Shown piece by piece: positions 23,987 to 33,327 of a DNA stretch of 64,000 nucleotides (positions within the stretch are counted from its first letter, which is position 1; each line of letters starts with the position of its first letter). The translations under genes were made by a program, and so were the position numbers. The notes beneath the pieces were generated by a model. It saw only the letters and a list, made by a program, of their open reading frames with translations. It did not search any database and was not told where the DNA came from. The stretch is from Chryseobacterium viscerum (lineage in GTDB: Bacteria > Bacteroidota > Bacteroidia > Flavobacteriales > Weeksellaceae): positions 522,422 to 586,421 of the forward strand of contig NZ_JAPDFT010000002.1 of assembly GCF_025949665.1 (NCBI RefSeq), read 5' to 3'.

Positions 23987-24617
23987 CTTTCTTTGGTTCT
24001 TCTTTTTTTTCGATTTTTAAAAGTCTCGGGTTATTAGCACATTTTTTATTGTAAAGCTCAATATAGGTTCCATTGTCCTTTACATTGCTTACAGCACCTG
24101 TAGATTTATTTACAGTCACAGTATAATGTGTTTTCTGATAAGGACATTCCTTTGAGGTCAGTTTTCCAAGGTCCAGATAATAATTCGATTGGTCTTCATG
24201 ATAGTTACCTGCAAGGTCCTTGAACTCCTCATCTACCATATATCCCTCAGCAGCCAGCATTACAGCAGCTTCCTGAGCATTATCAATCCGGTCTATGAAC
24301 TTCTTAAGTCCCTCAACATCGGTAACATAATTTACTTTACCACCTTCTGAATAAGCTATATAATAAAAGCTGTCTTCACTGGGAAAAAGATTAAATCCGG
24401 AGAACTGAGGAGTATAATTCACCTTACCCGAAATTTTTATTTCTTCACCTTTTCCATAGCTGTTGTATACCAATATCCATGAGTCTACCCTATTGCCAGG
24501 GTTGATCTGCTGTAAAATATTCGGAATGCCTGAAAATTTTTTCTTCTCCTGAGAATATCCTAAGGTTCCCAAAAGTAAGAATGTAAGAATTATAAATTGG
24601 GTTGCAGCTTTTATCAT
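23955..24617 (-). CDS. Hypothetical exported protein
   Basis: A 220-residue protein with signal peptide (hydrophobic residues 8-21, cleavage after GYSQ). The mature part has no family I recognise; it has two Cys (ECPYQKTHY and KKCANN) that could form one disulfide. It ends in a Lys/Glu/Pro-rich charged tail (EKKEEPKKDESKKTPKRR). Its 3' end overlaps the GNAT start by 32 bases. It follows manC by 32 bases. Confidence 0.6.
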   Translation of the reverse strand: MIKAATQFIILTFLLLGTLGYSQEKKKFSGIPNILQQINPGNRVDSWILVYNSYGKGEEIKISGKVNYTPQFSGFNLFPSEDSFYYIAYSEGGKVNYVTDVEGLKKFIDRIDNAQEAAVMLAAEGYMVDEEFKDLAGNYHEDQSNYYLDLGKLTSKECPYQKTHYTVTVNKSTGAVSNVKDNGTYIELYNKKCANNPRLLKIEKKEEPKKDESKKTPKRR

Positions 24618-24649
24618 AATTTAAAAATCAGCAGAAAATATACCAAATA

Positions 24650-25732
24650 TTACATAAACTTATCTCCTTTCTTAAAGTTTTTTAAGTCAAGGACATAATC
24701 CTTTATAAGCTGGTCATTATCTCGCGGGCAGATAAGAAGTGCTTTATCAGTATCTACAACAATGTAGTTTTCAAGACCGTCAATGATTACCGCCTTGTTG
24801 TTATTTCTAAGACGGATAATATTTCCTTTTGAATTATAGGAAAGCAAATGCTTTAATTTCACTGCATTTCCGTCTTTATCTTTTTCAGTATTTTCGTAGA
24901 CAGAAGTCCATGTTCCCAGGTCACTCCATCCCAAATCTGATGGAATCACATATACATTCTTTGCTTTTTCTAAAATTCCGTTATCAATTGAGATTTTCTG
25001 AACTTTTGGATAAATGGTTTCAATACAGCTGTTTTCCTTTTCTGAATTGTATTCACAAGCCATAAAATGCTGCATCATTTCCGGAAGATAAAGGTCAAAA
25101 GCATGATGAATACTTTTTACGCTCCATATAAAAATACCCGCATTCCAAAGGAAATCACCACTTTCTAAGAAGCTCTGGGCAATTTCAAGGATTGGTTTTT
25201 CTGTAAATGTCTTGACTTTAAAATAATCAGAACCTTTTTTTTCTACAAACTGAATGTAACCGTAGCCAGTATCAGGCCTTGTGGGAGTAATCCCTAATGT
25301 TACCAGATAATCATGTTTTGAAGCTACTTCAAATGCCAGCTCCACTTTTTCCAAAAATACGTCCTCTTTAAGGATCAGATGATCTGCCGGAAGCACAATC
25401 ATTGTTGCATCCGGATTGATCTCAGCAATCTTGTTGGCCATATACAGGTTACATGCAGCTGTATTCTTCATAAGCGGTTCACCCACAATATTTTCTTCAG
25501 GAATCTCCGGAAGCTGTTGATGGGAAAGAGCCACATATTCTTTATTCGTAATCACGAATATTTGCTCTTTAGGAATTACCTTGCTGATTCTGTCATAGGT
25601 CTGCTGAATCATAGTACGCCCGGTACCTAAAATATCCTGAAACTGTTTTGGAAATTTCTGCGTGCTCATCGGCCAGAACCGGCTCCCGATTCCTCCCGCC
25701 ATTATAACGCAGTATCTATCTGATTTTAACAT
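24650..25732 (-). CDS. manC: Mannose-1-phosphate guanylyltransferase
   Basis: A 360-residue nucleotidyltransferase making GDP-mannose from mannose 1-phosphate and GTP for glycan synthesis. VIMAGGIGSRFWPMS is the GTP-binding signature and KFPKQFQDILG the conserved pyrophosphorylase Lys motif. VLPADHLI and WNAGIFIWSV (substrate site) follow in order. It is the short form without the C-terminal isomerase domain. It starts two bases after the SprT-like gene, in an operon with tolC. Confidence 0.93.
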   Translation of the reverse strand: MLKSDRYCVIMAGGIGSRFWPMSTQKFPKQFQDILGTGRTMIQQTYDRISKVIPKEQIFVITNKEYVALSHQQLPEIPEENIVGEPLMKNTAACNLYMANKIAEINPDATMIVLPADHLILKEDVFLEKVELAFEVASKHDYLVTLGITPTRPDTGYGYIQFVEKKGSDYFKVKTFTEKPILEIAQSFLESGDFLWNAGIFIWSVKSIHHAFDLYLPEMMQHFMACEYNSEKENSCIETIYPKVQKISIDNGILEKAKNVYVIPSDLGWSDLGTWTSVYENTEKDKDGNAVKLKHLLSYNSKGNIIRLRNNNKAVIIDGLENYIVVDTDKALLICPRDNDQLIKDYVLDLKNFKKGDKFM

Positions 25733-25734
25733 TC

Positions 25735-26328
25735 TTAGCTACATTTTTCTACCCTAGCTAAAGGCTTGAAAGAATACTTCCTTCCAGTAGCCAGGTTCTT
25801 ACAAAGATAGTTTTTTTTAACTAGACCTTCCAATAAATACTTTTCGTTGCGGTATATAAAAAACTCACCCTTCTGAAGTTCCTCGATAAAATGAAGAGTA
25901 TCATCTTGTTTCTCAGTATGAAAATACCTTACCAGATCAGGGCTTGCCATGAAGTTTGCTTTGGGTGATTTTGAAAACTTTACAATGATAGGTTTTAGCT
26001 CTTCATCATAAATTTCAAGGCTTTCAAGAAGCATATTTCTGAAGGTTTCTTTCCATTCGTTGCCATGAGGAGAAATTTTTCGTCCATATTTTTCAAACGC
26101 AATCAGGTGTGCAAGCTCATGAGTCAGTACAAAGAAAAAAAGCTGTGGGGTAAGCGTGGAGTTTACCGTTATTTCATGGGAATTATCCGGAAGTCTTCTG
26201 TAATCTCCCAGTTTTGAATTCCTGTTTCTTGTAACTTTTATGTGTATATAGTAATCTGAAAACCAGATTCTTAAATATTTAAGAGTATTATTTTGAGGTA
26301 AATATTTTTCTAATGATTGAATTGGCAT
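25735..26328 (-). CDS. SprT-like zinc metalloprotease-domain protein
   Basis: A 197-residue protein with the SprT/Spartan-like core. FFVLTHELAHLIAFEKYGRKISPHG gives HExxH plus a third His, the zinc site, and GNEWKETFRNML follows as in SprT. A C-terminal zinc-ribbon-like end is suggested by a Cys pair (NYLCKN...EKCS). The substrate is unknown; in eukaryotes the family removes DNA-protein crosslinks. It starts one base before the tolC stop on the same transcript. Confidence 0.82.
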   Translation of the reverse strand: MPIQSLEKYLPQNNTLKYLRIWFSDYYIHIKVTRNRNSKLGDYRRLPDNSHEITVNSTLTPQLFFFVLTHELAHLIAFEKYGRKISPHGNEWKETFRNMLLESLEIYDEELKPIIVKFSKSPKANFMASPDLVRYFHTEKQDDTLHFIEELQKGEFFIYRNEKYLLEGLVKKNYLCKNLATGRKYSFKPLARVEKCS

Positions 26329-26329
26329 T

Positions 26330-27652
26330 TTACAAACTTAATGGAATTCCTGCATAGAAATTCAATAATTTAAGACTAAAAAGATAATTATATTTTGCCT
26401 GCGCTACTGATCCCTGTGCATTTGCATAATTATTTCTTGCCACATTTACGTCATAGATCGTAGATCTTCCTGCAGCATAACTTTTGTCAGCAAAATCAAG
26501 AGCTAGTTTGGAGCTTTTTTCTGCTTCTACAGCGGCCAGATAATTTTCATAATTGGCATCTGCATCAAACTGAGCTTTCTGAACATTTTGTCTTACTGTC
26601 TGCTTCTGTTGTTCTAACGTATTCTTGGCTATACTTTCGTTTATTTTAGACTGCTCTACCTGAAGCTTTGTTTTCCCTTTATTAAAGATAGGGATATTAA
26701 GGGATAACCCTACATTTTGTCCAAACTGATCTTTATATTGTTCAAAAAAAGTTCCCTGCACAGTACCCGGCATAGGATCAAACTGTCTGTTATAGAAAGT
26801 ATTAAGACCCGCACTCGCTGTTAATGTAGGCCAGAACGCTGTTTTGCTTACCTCAGTTTGCGCTTCTGCAGATCTTATTCTGCTTTCGGCTGCTTTGATC
26901 TGCGGTTGTATTTCATACGCAGTAGTAAGCACTTCATCCACTGAATTAAGCTGTAAATCAAGTTTTTCCGGAACATTTACATCTTCCACATCGAAACCTT
27001 TATAATCTGAAAGCTGCAATAACTGAGCGATGGCAAACAAGGCACGTCCAACGTTGACTTCTGCTGTTTTAAGGTTTTGTTTTTCTCTTGCCAGTGCAGC
27101 TTCAGCCTCTGCCAAGACTGTCTGAGCAGTCGTTCCAACCTGAGTCGTGATTTTAGCTCTGTCAAACTGTTTCTGAGCATTTCCCACAGCACTCTGAGAG
27201 ATTTTAACGATCTCTTTATTCAACAGGGCAGTCAGATATTGCTGAGCAATCTGAAGAGAGATATCATTTTTAATGGTTTCAATGTCATATTGACTTGCTT
27301 CTACATCAAACTGGGCCTTTCTTACATTCTTCTCTAACCTCCCGTTATTATAGAGCAAAACATCAGCACTCAGACCAACATTGTTATTGAATCTATCGTT
27401 TCTAAAGCTTCCGGCTCCTAATGACCCTTGCCCGAAACTCACCCCATTCGTCATACTTCCCGATACAGAAGGCAAATATTCTTTTTTGGCCGCTTTAAGG
27501 CTGTATTCCTGATTTTGTTTGTTATACTGATTTTGGATAACCTGAAGATTATGCTCCACTGCATAGCTTACACATTCTTTTAAGGACCATTTCTTCTGAG
27601 CGCTTAAACCCAGACAGCTTAGTCCAAAAACGATAATCCAAACTTTTTTCAT
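26330..27652 (-). CDS. tolC: TolC family outer-membrane efflux protein
   Basis: A 440-residue outer-membrane channel protein. The start at 27652 gives a good signal peptide (MKKVWIIVFGLSCLGLSAQ). Two OEP repeats follow (about residues 25-210 and 230-430), long amphipathic helices with the usual LSLNIPIFNKG strand phrase at the start of the second membrane strand pair. It would pair with an inner-membrane RND or ABC pump, but none is in this window. It is the first gene of a five-gene minus-strand unit (tolC, sprT-like, manC, exported protein, GNAT). Confidence 0.88.
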   Translation of the reverse strand: MKKVWIIVFGLSCLGLSAQKKWSLKECVSYAVEHNLQVIQNQYNKQNQEYSLKAAKKEYLPSVSGSMTNGVSFGQGSLGAGSFRNDRFNNNVGLSADVLLYNNGRLEKNVRKAQFDVEASQYDIETIKNDISLQIAQQYLTALLNKEIVKISQSAVGNAQKQFDRAKITTQVGTTAQTVLAEAEAALAREKQNLKTAEVNVGRALFAIAQLLQLSDYKGFDVEDVNVPEKLDLQLNSVDEVLTTAYEIQPQIKAAESRIRSAEAQTEVSKTAFWPTLTASAGLNTFYNRQFDPMPGTVQGTFFEQYKDQFGQNVGLSLNIPIFNKGKTKLQVEQSKINESIAKNTLEQQKQTVRQNVQKAQFDADANYENYLAAVEAEKSSKLALDFADKSYAAGRSTIYDVNVARNNYANAQGSVAQAKYNYLFSLKLLNFYAGIPLSL

Positions 27653-27840
27653 ATTATGTAGATGTTTATTTGTTTTTTTAATGGTCATATGGAATCACGT
27701 CATCTTCATTCAGTATTTGTATCTACAAATCACAGCGATTTCATATTAAGATTTTTCCCTATTAGACGAAGTAAATATAAAAAAGTTACAGATTGAAAAA
27801 AATAGTTTCATTTTAATAAAACTTTTGAGAATTTTGCATC

Positions 27841-29085
27841 ATGACAAATGAACAATATCAGGAAGCTATTGACTGGCTTTTCGTGCAGATGCCCAACTAT
27901 CAGATAGATGGACAGAAGGCTTACAAACCTGGACTTGACAATATCATCAAGCTTTGCGCTTTCTTTGGAAATCCCCAGGATAAAATAAAGTGTATCCACA
28001 TTGGCGGTACCAATGGAAAAGGTTCTTCAAGCAATATGCTGGCATCGGTTCTTCAGGAGGCTGGTTATAAAACCGGATTATACAATTCTCCGCATTTGAT
28101 AGACTTTACAGAGCGTATCAAGGTTAACGGAAAAAACTGTAATAAGGAATTTGTCTTTGAGTTTATCCAAAAATTAAAAAACCTTCCAGAAGATATCCGC
28201 CCCTCTTTCTTTGAATTTACAACAATCATGGCTTTTGAATATTTTTATCAGCAGCAGGTAGATTTTGCCATTATTGAAGTTGGATTGGGAGGAAGACTGG
28301 ATTCAACAAACATTATTAAACCCCTGATCTCTGCAATTACAAATGTTCAACTGGATCATCAGAATATTCTTGGAGATACCATCGAAGAAATTGCAGCGGA
28401 AAAAGCCGGAATTGTTAAACACAATATCCCTGTTATCTCTGGTGATGAAAATGAAATAGTCAAAAATATCATCAGAAATAAAGCAACAAAAGAAAATGCT
28501 TCTTTTATAGATGCAACTCTTATTGAGACACCCCTTACCTCTGATCTGAAAGGAAATTATCAGAAGAAAAATATCCGAGTTGTACTGGCTGCCGTAGAAG
28601 AATTAAGAAAACTGGAAATACATATTTCTGACAATGATCTTGAAAATGGACTCCTCCATGTTCATCAGAATACAGGATTTATAGGCCGCTGGTTCGAATT
28701 TTCAAATAATCCGCTTACAATTTGTGATACGGGACACAATCAGGCAGGTTTGGAGTATGTTTTTTCACAATTAAATTCAATTGACAGACACAAGCATGTC
28801 ATTTTGGGGTTTGTGAATGATAAAAAAATAGATGATGTGATGAAATTACTTCCTGAAAATTCTGAGTTTTATTTTGCAAAACCATCTGTCAACAGGGGCA
28901 GACACCCGGAAGATTATGAAAATCTACTTCAGGAGGCAAAAATTTTTTATAAAATTTTCGATTCCGTACAGGAAGCGTATCTGTCTGCAAAAGAACAATG
29001 TACAAATGAAGAAATGATTTTTATCGGCGGAAGCAACTTTGTAGTGGGAGATTTTTTAGAAAAAAATTTGGAGATTAAAGAATAA
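27841..29085 (+). CDS. folC: Folylpolyglutamate synthase / dihydrofolate synthase
   Basis: A 414-residue Mur-ligase-fold enzyme adding glutamate to dihydropteroate and folates. The ATP loop is HIGGTNGKGSSSNML (about 56-70). YNSPHLIDFTERIKVNG is the FolC signature, and EVGLGGRLDSTN completes the site. Length fits the bifunctional bacterial FolC. The promoter for the tRNA genes lies within the last 20 bases of this gene and the gap after it. Confidence 0.92.
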   Translation: MTNEQYQEAIDWLFVQMPNYQIDGQKAYKPGLDNIIKLCAFFGNPQDKIKCIHIGGTNGKGSSSNMLASVLQEAGYKTGLYNSPHLIDFTERIKVNGKNCNKEFVFEFIQKLKNLPEDIRPSFFEFTTIMAFEYFYQQQVDFAIIEVGLGGRLDSTNIIKPLISAITNVQLDHQNILGDTIEEIAAEKAGIVKHNIPVISGDENEIVKNIIRNKATKENASFIDATLIETPLTSDLKGNYQKKNIRVVLAAVEELRKLEIHISDNDLENGLLHVHQNTGFIGRWFEFSNNPLTICDTGHNQAGLEYVFSQLNSIDRHKHVILGFVNDKKIDDVMKLLPENSEFYFAKPSVNRGRHPEDYENLLQEAKIFYKIFDSVQEAYLSAKEQCTNEEMIFIGGSNFVVGDFLEKNLEIKE

Positions 29086-29097
29086 GTCGTATATTTG
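29067..29097 (+). promoter_or_regulatory. Promoter of the tRNA-Val pair
   Basis: TTTG (29067-29070), 19-base spacer, then TATATTTG (29090-29097): the complete Bacteroidetes promoter consensus. Start would fall near 29103, 25 bases before the first tRNA. The -33 part lies inside the folC coding region. Confidence 0.75.
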
Positions 29098-29127
29098 CAC
29101 CACTCTAAACAAGAGAACAAGTCTAGA

Positions 29128-29202
29128 GGGTTCTTAGCTCAGTTGGTTCAGAGCATCTGGTTTACACCCAGAGGGTCGGGGGTTCGAATCCCTCAGGACC
29201 CA
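29128..29202 (+). tRNA. tRNA-Val (anticodon TAC), copy 1
   Basis: Acceptor GGGTTCT pairs with AGGACCC, the anticodon stem TCTGG/CCAGA encloses loop TTTACAC (anticodon TAC), and the T loop is GGTTCGAATCC. The 75-base gene has no encoded CCA. Tandem with an identical copy 108 bases downstream. Confidence 0.95.
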
Positions 29203-29235
29203 CAGAAAAGGAAACGAAACCTTTCAAAAAAATTC

Positions 29236-29310
29236 GGGTTCTTAGCTCAGTTGGTTCAGAGCATCTGGTTTACACCCAGAGGGTCGGGGGTTCGAATCCC
29301 TCAGGACCCA
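29236..29310 (+). tRNA. tRNA-Val (anticodon TAC), copy 2
   Basis: Identical in all 75 bases to copy 1, with a 33-base spacer between the two. No encoded CCA. The pair shares one promoter and is followed by a terminator. Confidence 0.95.
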
Positions 29311-29314
29311 CAAA

Positions 29315-29345
29315 AAATCTCTCAGATTTCTGGGAGATTTTTTTA
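29315..29345 (+). terminator. Terminator after tRNA pair
   Basis: AAATCTCTCA (29315-29324) pairs with TGGGAGATTT (29331-29340) with one G-U pair, followed by a T-run. Confidence 0.8.
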
Positions 29346-29429
29346 TTTTTATCCTAAGTAATTAATAAAGCTTCCCTCCACTTTTCCTTATATTTATCTA
29401 CCTTTGCTTGCATTTGAATTTCGCTTGAC

Positions 29430-30551
29430 ATGAAGGAACTCCATATCATATCATTCAATTACCCCTACCCTCCTTCTTATGGTGGAATTATTGATGTATA
29501 TTATAAGATCAATGCTTTGTCTGATCTGGGAGTAAAAATCCACCTTCACTGTTTTGTAGATCAAATCCCTGATAAGATTGATCCGGAAGTCAAAGACATT
29601 ACGGAAAATGTCTTTTTTTATGAAAAGAAAAAAAACATTCTTCTTTATTTCCTAAAAACGCCTTTCGCTGCTATAATAAGAGATTCCGATCTACTTCTTA
29701 AAAATCTTGAAAAGATTAAAGCTCCTGTATTGTTCGAAGGCTTACAAACAACCCATATTATGCGGTTTATAAGAGGCAATAACCACAAACTCTACCTCCG
29801 TTACCATAATAACGAAAAAGAGTACTATAAAGGGCTTTCTGTCTCAGAGAAAAATATCTTCAAAAAGATAGTCTACAAAATTGAATCTTTAAAGTATGCA
29901 GGATATCAGAAAAAGCTTTTAAAGAAGTTTGAAACGGTGTTCTGCCTGTCTGAAAAAGAATATAATGAAGTGAAGACTTATTCAGGAAATGCCCAGTTAA
30001 TCCACATTTTTCATGGTAATCAGTCTGTAAAGCAGCTAGATAAAAAGGGAAAATATTTTCTTTTTCATGGAGATCTCACTACGGCTGATAACAAACAAGC
30101 ACTGGCTGAGACTCTTACTTTATTCAAGACTCTTCCTCAGTATAACCTGATTGTTGCCTCCGATCGTGCCAGTGAAGACATAAAAAGAAAAATATCTGCA
30201 GTGGAAAATATCAACCTCGTTCCTATTCGTACTTCAGAAAACCTTTGCCACCTTCTGGAAAACGCCCATGCCAATATTCTGATTTCTTACCAGAATTCAG
30301 GAACCAAAGTGAAGCTTTTCAACACCCTTTACAACAGTCGTTTTGTGATTATTAATGGGAATATTACAGATGATCCTGCTTTAACGGATTTATGCCTTTA
30401 TGGAGCTGATATGCCTGAAATCCGCCAACAGATTATCTCCTCTGCTGAAAAAGACTATGATGACACTGAAAAAAGAAAGCAAGTCTTAGAAAAAATACAC
30501 TCGGATCATGCTAAAGCCGGACAGATTATAAAGGTTATTTTTAAAAATTAA
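29430..30551 (+). CDS. Glycosyltransferase, GT-B type
   Basis: A 373-residue cytoplasmic protein. It opens with MKELHIISFNYPYPPSYGGI, the YP-x-P-x-x-GG phrase typical of GT4-like enzymes, and has a second Rossmann half (YFLFHGDLTTADNKQAL). The motif near the end (ANILISYQNSGTKVKLFNTL) is the donor-binding G-x-K-x-K-L-x-x segment. It probably takes part in LPS or capsule synthesis with the neighbouring GT9 and GT4 genes, with which it converges by an 11-base overlap at the 3' ends. Confidence 0.8.
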   Translation: MKELHIISFNYPYPPSYGGIIDVYYKINALSDLGVKIHLHCFVDQIPDKIDPEVKDITENVFFYEKKKNILLYFLKTPFAAIIRDSDLLLKNLEKIKAPVLFEGLQTTHIMRFIRGNNHKLYLRYHNNEKEYYKGLSVSEKNIFKKIVYKIESLKYAGYQKKLLKKFETVFCLSEKEYNEVKTYSGNAQLIHIFHGNQSVKQLDKKGKYFLFHGDLTTADNKQALAETLTLFKTLPQYNLIVASDRASEDIKRKISAVENINLVPIRTSENLCHLLENAHANILISYQNSGTKVKLFNTLYNSRFVIINGNITDDPALTDLCLYGADMPEIRQQIISSAEKDYDDTEKRKQVLEKIHSDHAKAGQIIKVIFKN

Positions 30552-31512
30552 CCCGATCTACCACTTTCTGGATATTAAATTCCTCAAGACAAGCCCAGTC
30601 TCCCCTGTAGCATTCTTTATCTCCAAAAACAGAACACGGCCTGCAGGTAAGATCTTTTACCTGAACAACATCTTCTTCACTCTGTCCGAATCCTAGAAAC
30701 CCGGCATATGGATGGGTAGCACCCCAAATAGAAACACATCTTGTTCCTACAAGACTGGCAAGGTGCATATTCGCAGAATCCATGGAAATCATCAGTTCCA
30801 GCTTCGCAATATGATTAAGTTCTTCCGTAAGGTTTAATTTTCCGGAAAGATTTTTGGTGTTGGGAATTTCACTTTCCCATCTTTCAAGGGTTTCTGTTTC
30901 TTTTTTACCTCCGCCAAAGAAATATACCGTATGTTTCTGAGCCAGAATTCTGACCAGTTCATAGGATTTTTCCAGAGGAAGCATTTTTCCTTTGTGTTGA
31001 GCAAAAGGGGCAAAACCAATCCCTGATTTTTGTTCCGGAGTTGGTCTGAGCTGATGTGAAAGCTCAACTTTGAATCCCATTTTCCTGAATACATCAGCAT
31101 AACGCTCCACTGTTTTCTTCAGCTGTACTTTCTCGAGATTCCAGACATCCGTAAGATGTTCTTTTTCCTCTTTCCCTTTATCTATTTTAAAAACTTTAAG
31201 TCCTTTTCTTCTGTATATCCGATCTAAAACCTTGGTTCGGATCACGTCGTGAAGATTGGCAATACAATCCGGATTAAACTCTTTGATCAGTTCATTGCTC
31301 AGTTTCCTCAATCCAAACAGACCTTTATAATCATCCAGATCAATCCCTTTAAAGGTCACATTAGGAACTCCCGCAAACAGGCCTTCAAAATTCTTCCTGG
31401 ACACCATAATAATTTCCACACCGGGGTTCTGCTCCAGAAATTCTCTGAAAACAGGTACAGTCATCGCAACATCTCCGAATGCGGAAAAACGATATGCTAA
31501 AATTTTTGTCAC
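30541..31512 (-). CDS. Glycosyltransferase family 9 (heptosyltransferase-like)
   Basis: A 323-residue GT9 enzyme, as used for heptose or similar sugars of the LPS core. The N-terminal SAFGDVAMTVPVFREF is the typical S-x-x-GD-x-x-x-x-P motif, and the acceptor/donor part has GFAPFAQHKGKMLPLE and MISMDSANMHLASLVGTRCVSIWGATHP, the conserved D-S-x-x-x-H. C-terminal cysteines (DLTCRPCSVFGDKECYR) are common in this group. It is the last gene of a unit with sufE and a GT4-like gene; 3' overlap with the converging GT gene is 11 bases. Confidence 0.9.
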   Translation of the reverse strand: MTKILAYRFSAFGDVAMTVPVFREFLEQNPGVEIIMVSRKNFEGLFAGVPNVTFKGIDLDDYKGLFGLRKLSNELIKEFNPDCIANLHDVIRTKVLDRIYRRKGLKVFKIDKGKEEKEHLTDVWNLEKVQLKKTVERYADVFRKMGFKVELSHQLRPTPEQKSGIGFAPFAQHKGKMLPLEKSYELVRILAQKHTVYFFGGGKKETETLERWESEIPNTKNLSGKLNLTEELNHIAKLELMISMDSANMHLASLVGTRCVSIWGATHPYAGFLGFGQSEEDVVQVKDLTCRPCSVFGDKECYRGDWACLEEFNIQKVVDRVNF

Positions 31513-31514
31513 GG

Positions 31515-31934
31515 CTATGATTTCAGTTGATAGGCAACTGCATAAAACTTGATCTGCTTGGTCATTGCCATCAATCCGTTAGCTCTGGATGGCGAAAGAA
31601 ATTCCTGTAATCCTATTTCAGCAATAAAATCAAAATCAGAATCCAGAATTTCCTGAGTGGAATGCCCACTATAGATACTTACTAAAAGAGAAACGATTCC
31701 TTTGGGTAAAATACCGTCAGAATCTGCATTAAAGAAAAGTTTCCCATCTTTAAATTCAGCATCAATCCAAACTTTACTCTGGCAGCCTTTTATCAGATTT
31801 TCTTCAGTTTTTCTTTCTTCCGGCAACCCTTTCAGTTCTTTTCCAAGATCAATAATGTACTCGTACTTTTGCTCCCAATCGTCAAGAAAAGCGAATTCGT
31901 CGATTATTTCCTGCTGTTTTTCTTTAATGGTCAT
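31515..31934 (-). CDS. sufE: SufE family cysteine desulfurase sulfur acceptor
   Basis: A 139-residue SufE. It accepts sulfur from SufS on the conserved Cys51 (NLIKGCQSKVW) for Fe-S cluster assembly. DDWEQKYEYIIDLGKEL and LSPSRANGLMAM are standard family segments. An upstream ATG at 31967 is possible, but the start at 31934 gives the normal N-terminus (MTIKEKQQEIIDEF). It is placed, oddly for its role, between two glycosyltransferase genes. Confidence 0.92.
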   Translation of the reverse strand: MTIKEKQQEIIDEFAFLDDWEQKYEYIIDLGKELKGLPEERKTEENLIKGCQSKVWIDAEFKDGKLFFNADSDGILPKGIVSLLVSIYSGHSTQEILDSDFDFIAEIGLQEFLSPSRANGLMAMTKQIKFYAVAYQLKS

Positions 31935-31981
31935 TTTTAATAAAATTTCTTTTGCAAAGATAACCAATTTTGTAAAATTTA

Positions 31982-33076
31982 TTACCGGGATGCTTTTTCA
32001 AAAAGCTGAAGGATTTTTGTTTCTTCGTTCTCCCAGCAAAATACATCTGCGGCTTTATTAAGTTCGCTCTGATAATACAGTCTTCCTCTTTCAAGAACCA
32101 GATTAATCGCTTTTTCAATCGTTTCAGGCTGATGATCTGTAATGATTTCACCTACATTAAACTGATTCTTTATACGCTGCATTTCCGGAAAATTTATCAT
32201 GACAAGCGGTACTCGGGATTGGATATAATCACAAACCTTATTGGGGAGTGAAAAATAATAGCTTACTCCGTTATTTTCTTCAAGACTGAATCCAGCATCA
32301 GCAGTTTTGGTTATTTCCCTGAGATTTTCAGGTTTCAGCTTACCAAGGAAAAATACTTTATCCTGAAGTTTCTCCTGAATGACAAGATTTTCGTATTCTT
32401 TTTTCTTTGGGCCGTCGCCTGCAATTTTCAAAACAGCACCTTTAATATGATGCATTGCCACAATCATTTTTTCTATTCCTCTGGATTGATTAATCGCTCC
32501 CTGGTAGAGAATAATTTTAGGGTGGTTTTCCGGAATTTCGGGGGCAGAGAGGATTTTCCTCGGAATATTTCTGACAACAATGGGATTTACATTATATTTT
32601 TCATGAAACCATTCGGCATAGCTTTCACTTTCCGTCATCATCAGTTTCATATGAGGAACCAGTTTTCGTTCAAGCACTCTCCAGAATTTCTGGGAGAATC
32701 TTTTTTGAACCGATGGCATTTCTGTAAAAATTTCATGACTGTCAAAGACCAACGGAATGTTCATTTTTTTGGCAATGAGATAATTTGGCAGAAGTGCATC
32801 AATGTCATTGGCATGAAGGATAGTATCTTTGTCCGCTTTTTTCTTAAGTTCATGGTATAATTTCCAGTTGAACTCAAAATAAGCTGTCTTCAGGCTTTTT
32901 GACGTCAATCCTATTCTTGAAAAAGGATAAGGACGTTCCATTGCCTCATTTCCTTCCCAATCGTTTCCGATCAGTTCAATGGGATATCCGTTGTCAAAAA
33001 GGGTTTTGCATACTTTTTCTATTCGCTGATCGGTATACAAACTGCTAAAGGCAGACACTAGTATTTTTTTCTTCAT
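31982..33076 (-). CDS. Glycosyltransferase, GT4-like
   Basis: A 364-residue enzyme starting MKKKILVSAFSSLYTDQRIEK, with the first Rossmann fold, then FDSHEIFTEMP and the donor-binding half: ILYQGAINQSRGIEKMI, LKIAGDGPKK and VFFLGKLKPENL. The final SYYFSLPNKVCDYIQSRVPLV is the E/N-x-x-P-x-K-x-x-D-Y GT4 motif. Its ATG overlaps the stop codon of the small membrane-protein gene (TAATG), so translation is coupled. Probably part of surface polysaccharide synthesis. Confidence 0.85.
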   Translation of the reverse strand: MKKKILVSAFSSLYTDQRIEKVCKTLFDNGYPIELIGNDWEGNEAMERPYPFSRIGLTSKSLKTAYFEFNWKLYHELKKKADKDTILHANDIDALLPNYLIAKKMNIPLVFDSHEIFTEMPSVQKRFSQKFWRVLERKLVPHMKLMMTESESYAEWFHEKYNVNPIVVRNIPRKILSAPEIPENHPKIILYQGAINQSRGIEKMIVAMHHIKGAVLKIAGDGPKKKEYENLVIQEKLQDKVFFLGKLKPENLREITKTADAGFSLEENNGVSYYFSLPNKVCDYIQSRVPLVMINFPEMQRIKNQFNVGEIITDHQPETIEKAINLVLERGRLYYQSELNKAADVFCWENEETKILQLFEKASR

Positions 33077-33300
33077 TAATTTTTCTTGTCTAATATTAAA
33101 TAATAGATCTGAATGAAACAAATGAGCCCGTTTGGAATGATAACCGGCCAAAGCATTCCATTGAAGATACCATAAATGACAAAACAAATACAGCCGATCA
33201 TGTTGACTACTCTGATTTTTCTTACATCTTTCAGTATGAAACTCAATACGATAAAAAGAGAAGCAGAATAGCCGATGTAGGTGGTAATTTCAGTATTCAT
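33076..33300 (-). CDS. Small membrane protein, YgjV/SemiSWEET-like
   Basis: A 74-residue protein with three hydrophobic helices (about 8-24, 33-50, 53-70). It contains a P-N pair (VIIPNGLIC) in the last helix, resembling the PQ/PN pattern of the MtN3/SemiSWEET and YgjV families. Some databases label such proteins uroporphyrinogen decarboxylase, which is wrong for a protein of this size. Transport of a small molecule is possible; a substrate is not evident. First gene of the GT/sufE unit. Confidence 0.65.
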   Translation of the reverse strand: MNTEITTYIGYSASLFIVLSFILKDVRKIRVVNMIGCICFVIYGIFNGMLWPVIIPNGLICFIQIYYLILDKKN

Positions 33301-33319
33301 GGGGGAAATTTAAGGATAA

Positions 33320-33327
33320 CAAACTTA
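33320..33327 (-). promoter_or_regulatory. -7 box for the GT/sufE operon
   Basis: CAAACTTA reads TAAGTTTG on the minus strand, an exact TAnnTTTG, 20 bases before the small membrane-protein start. Confidence 0.6.

Noticed and set aside
29095..29361. An 88-codon frame spanning the tRNA region, with an internal repeat
   Set aside because: It is made by the two tandem tRNA-Val genes read as protein; the repeat in it is the duplicated tRNA.
33076..33300. Uroporphyrinogen decarboxylase
   Set aside because: A 74-residue three-helix membrane protein cannot be this enzyme; only database labels suggest it.
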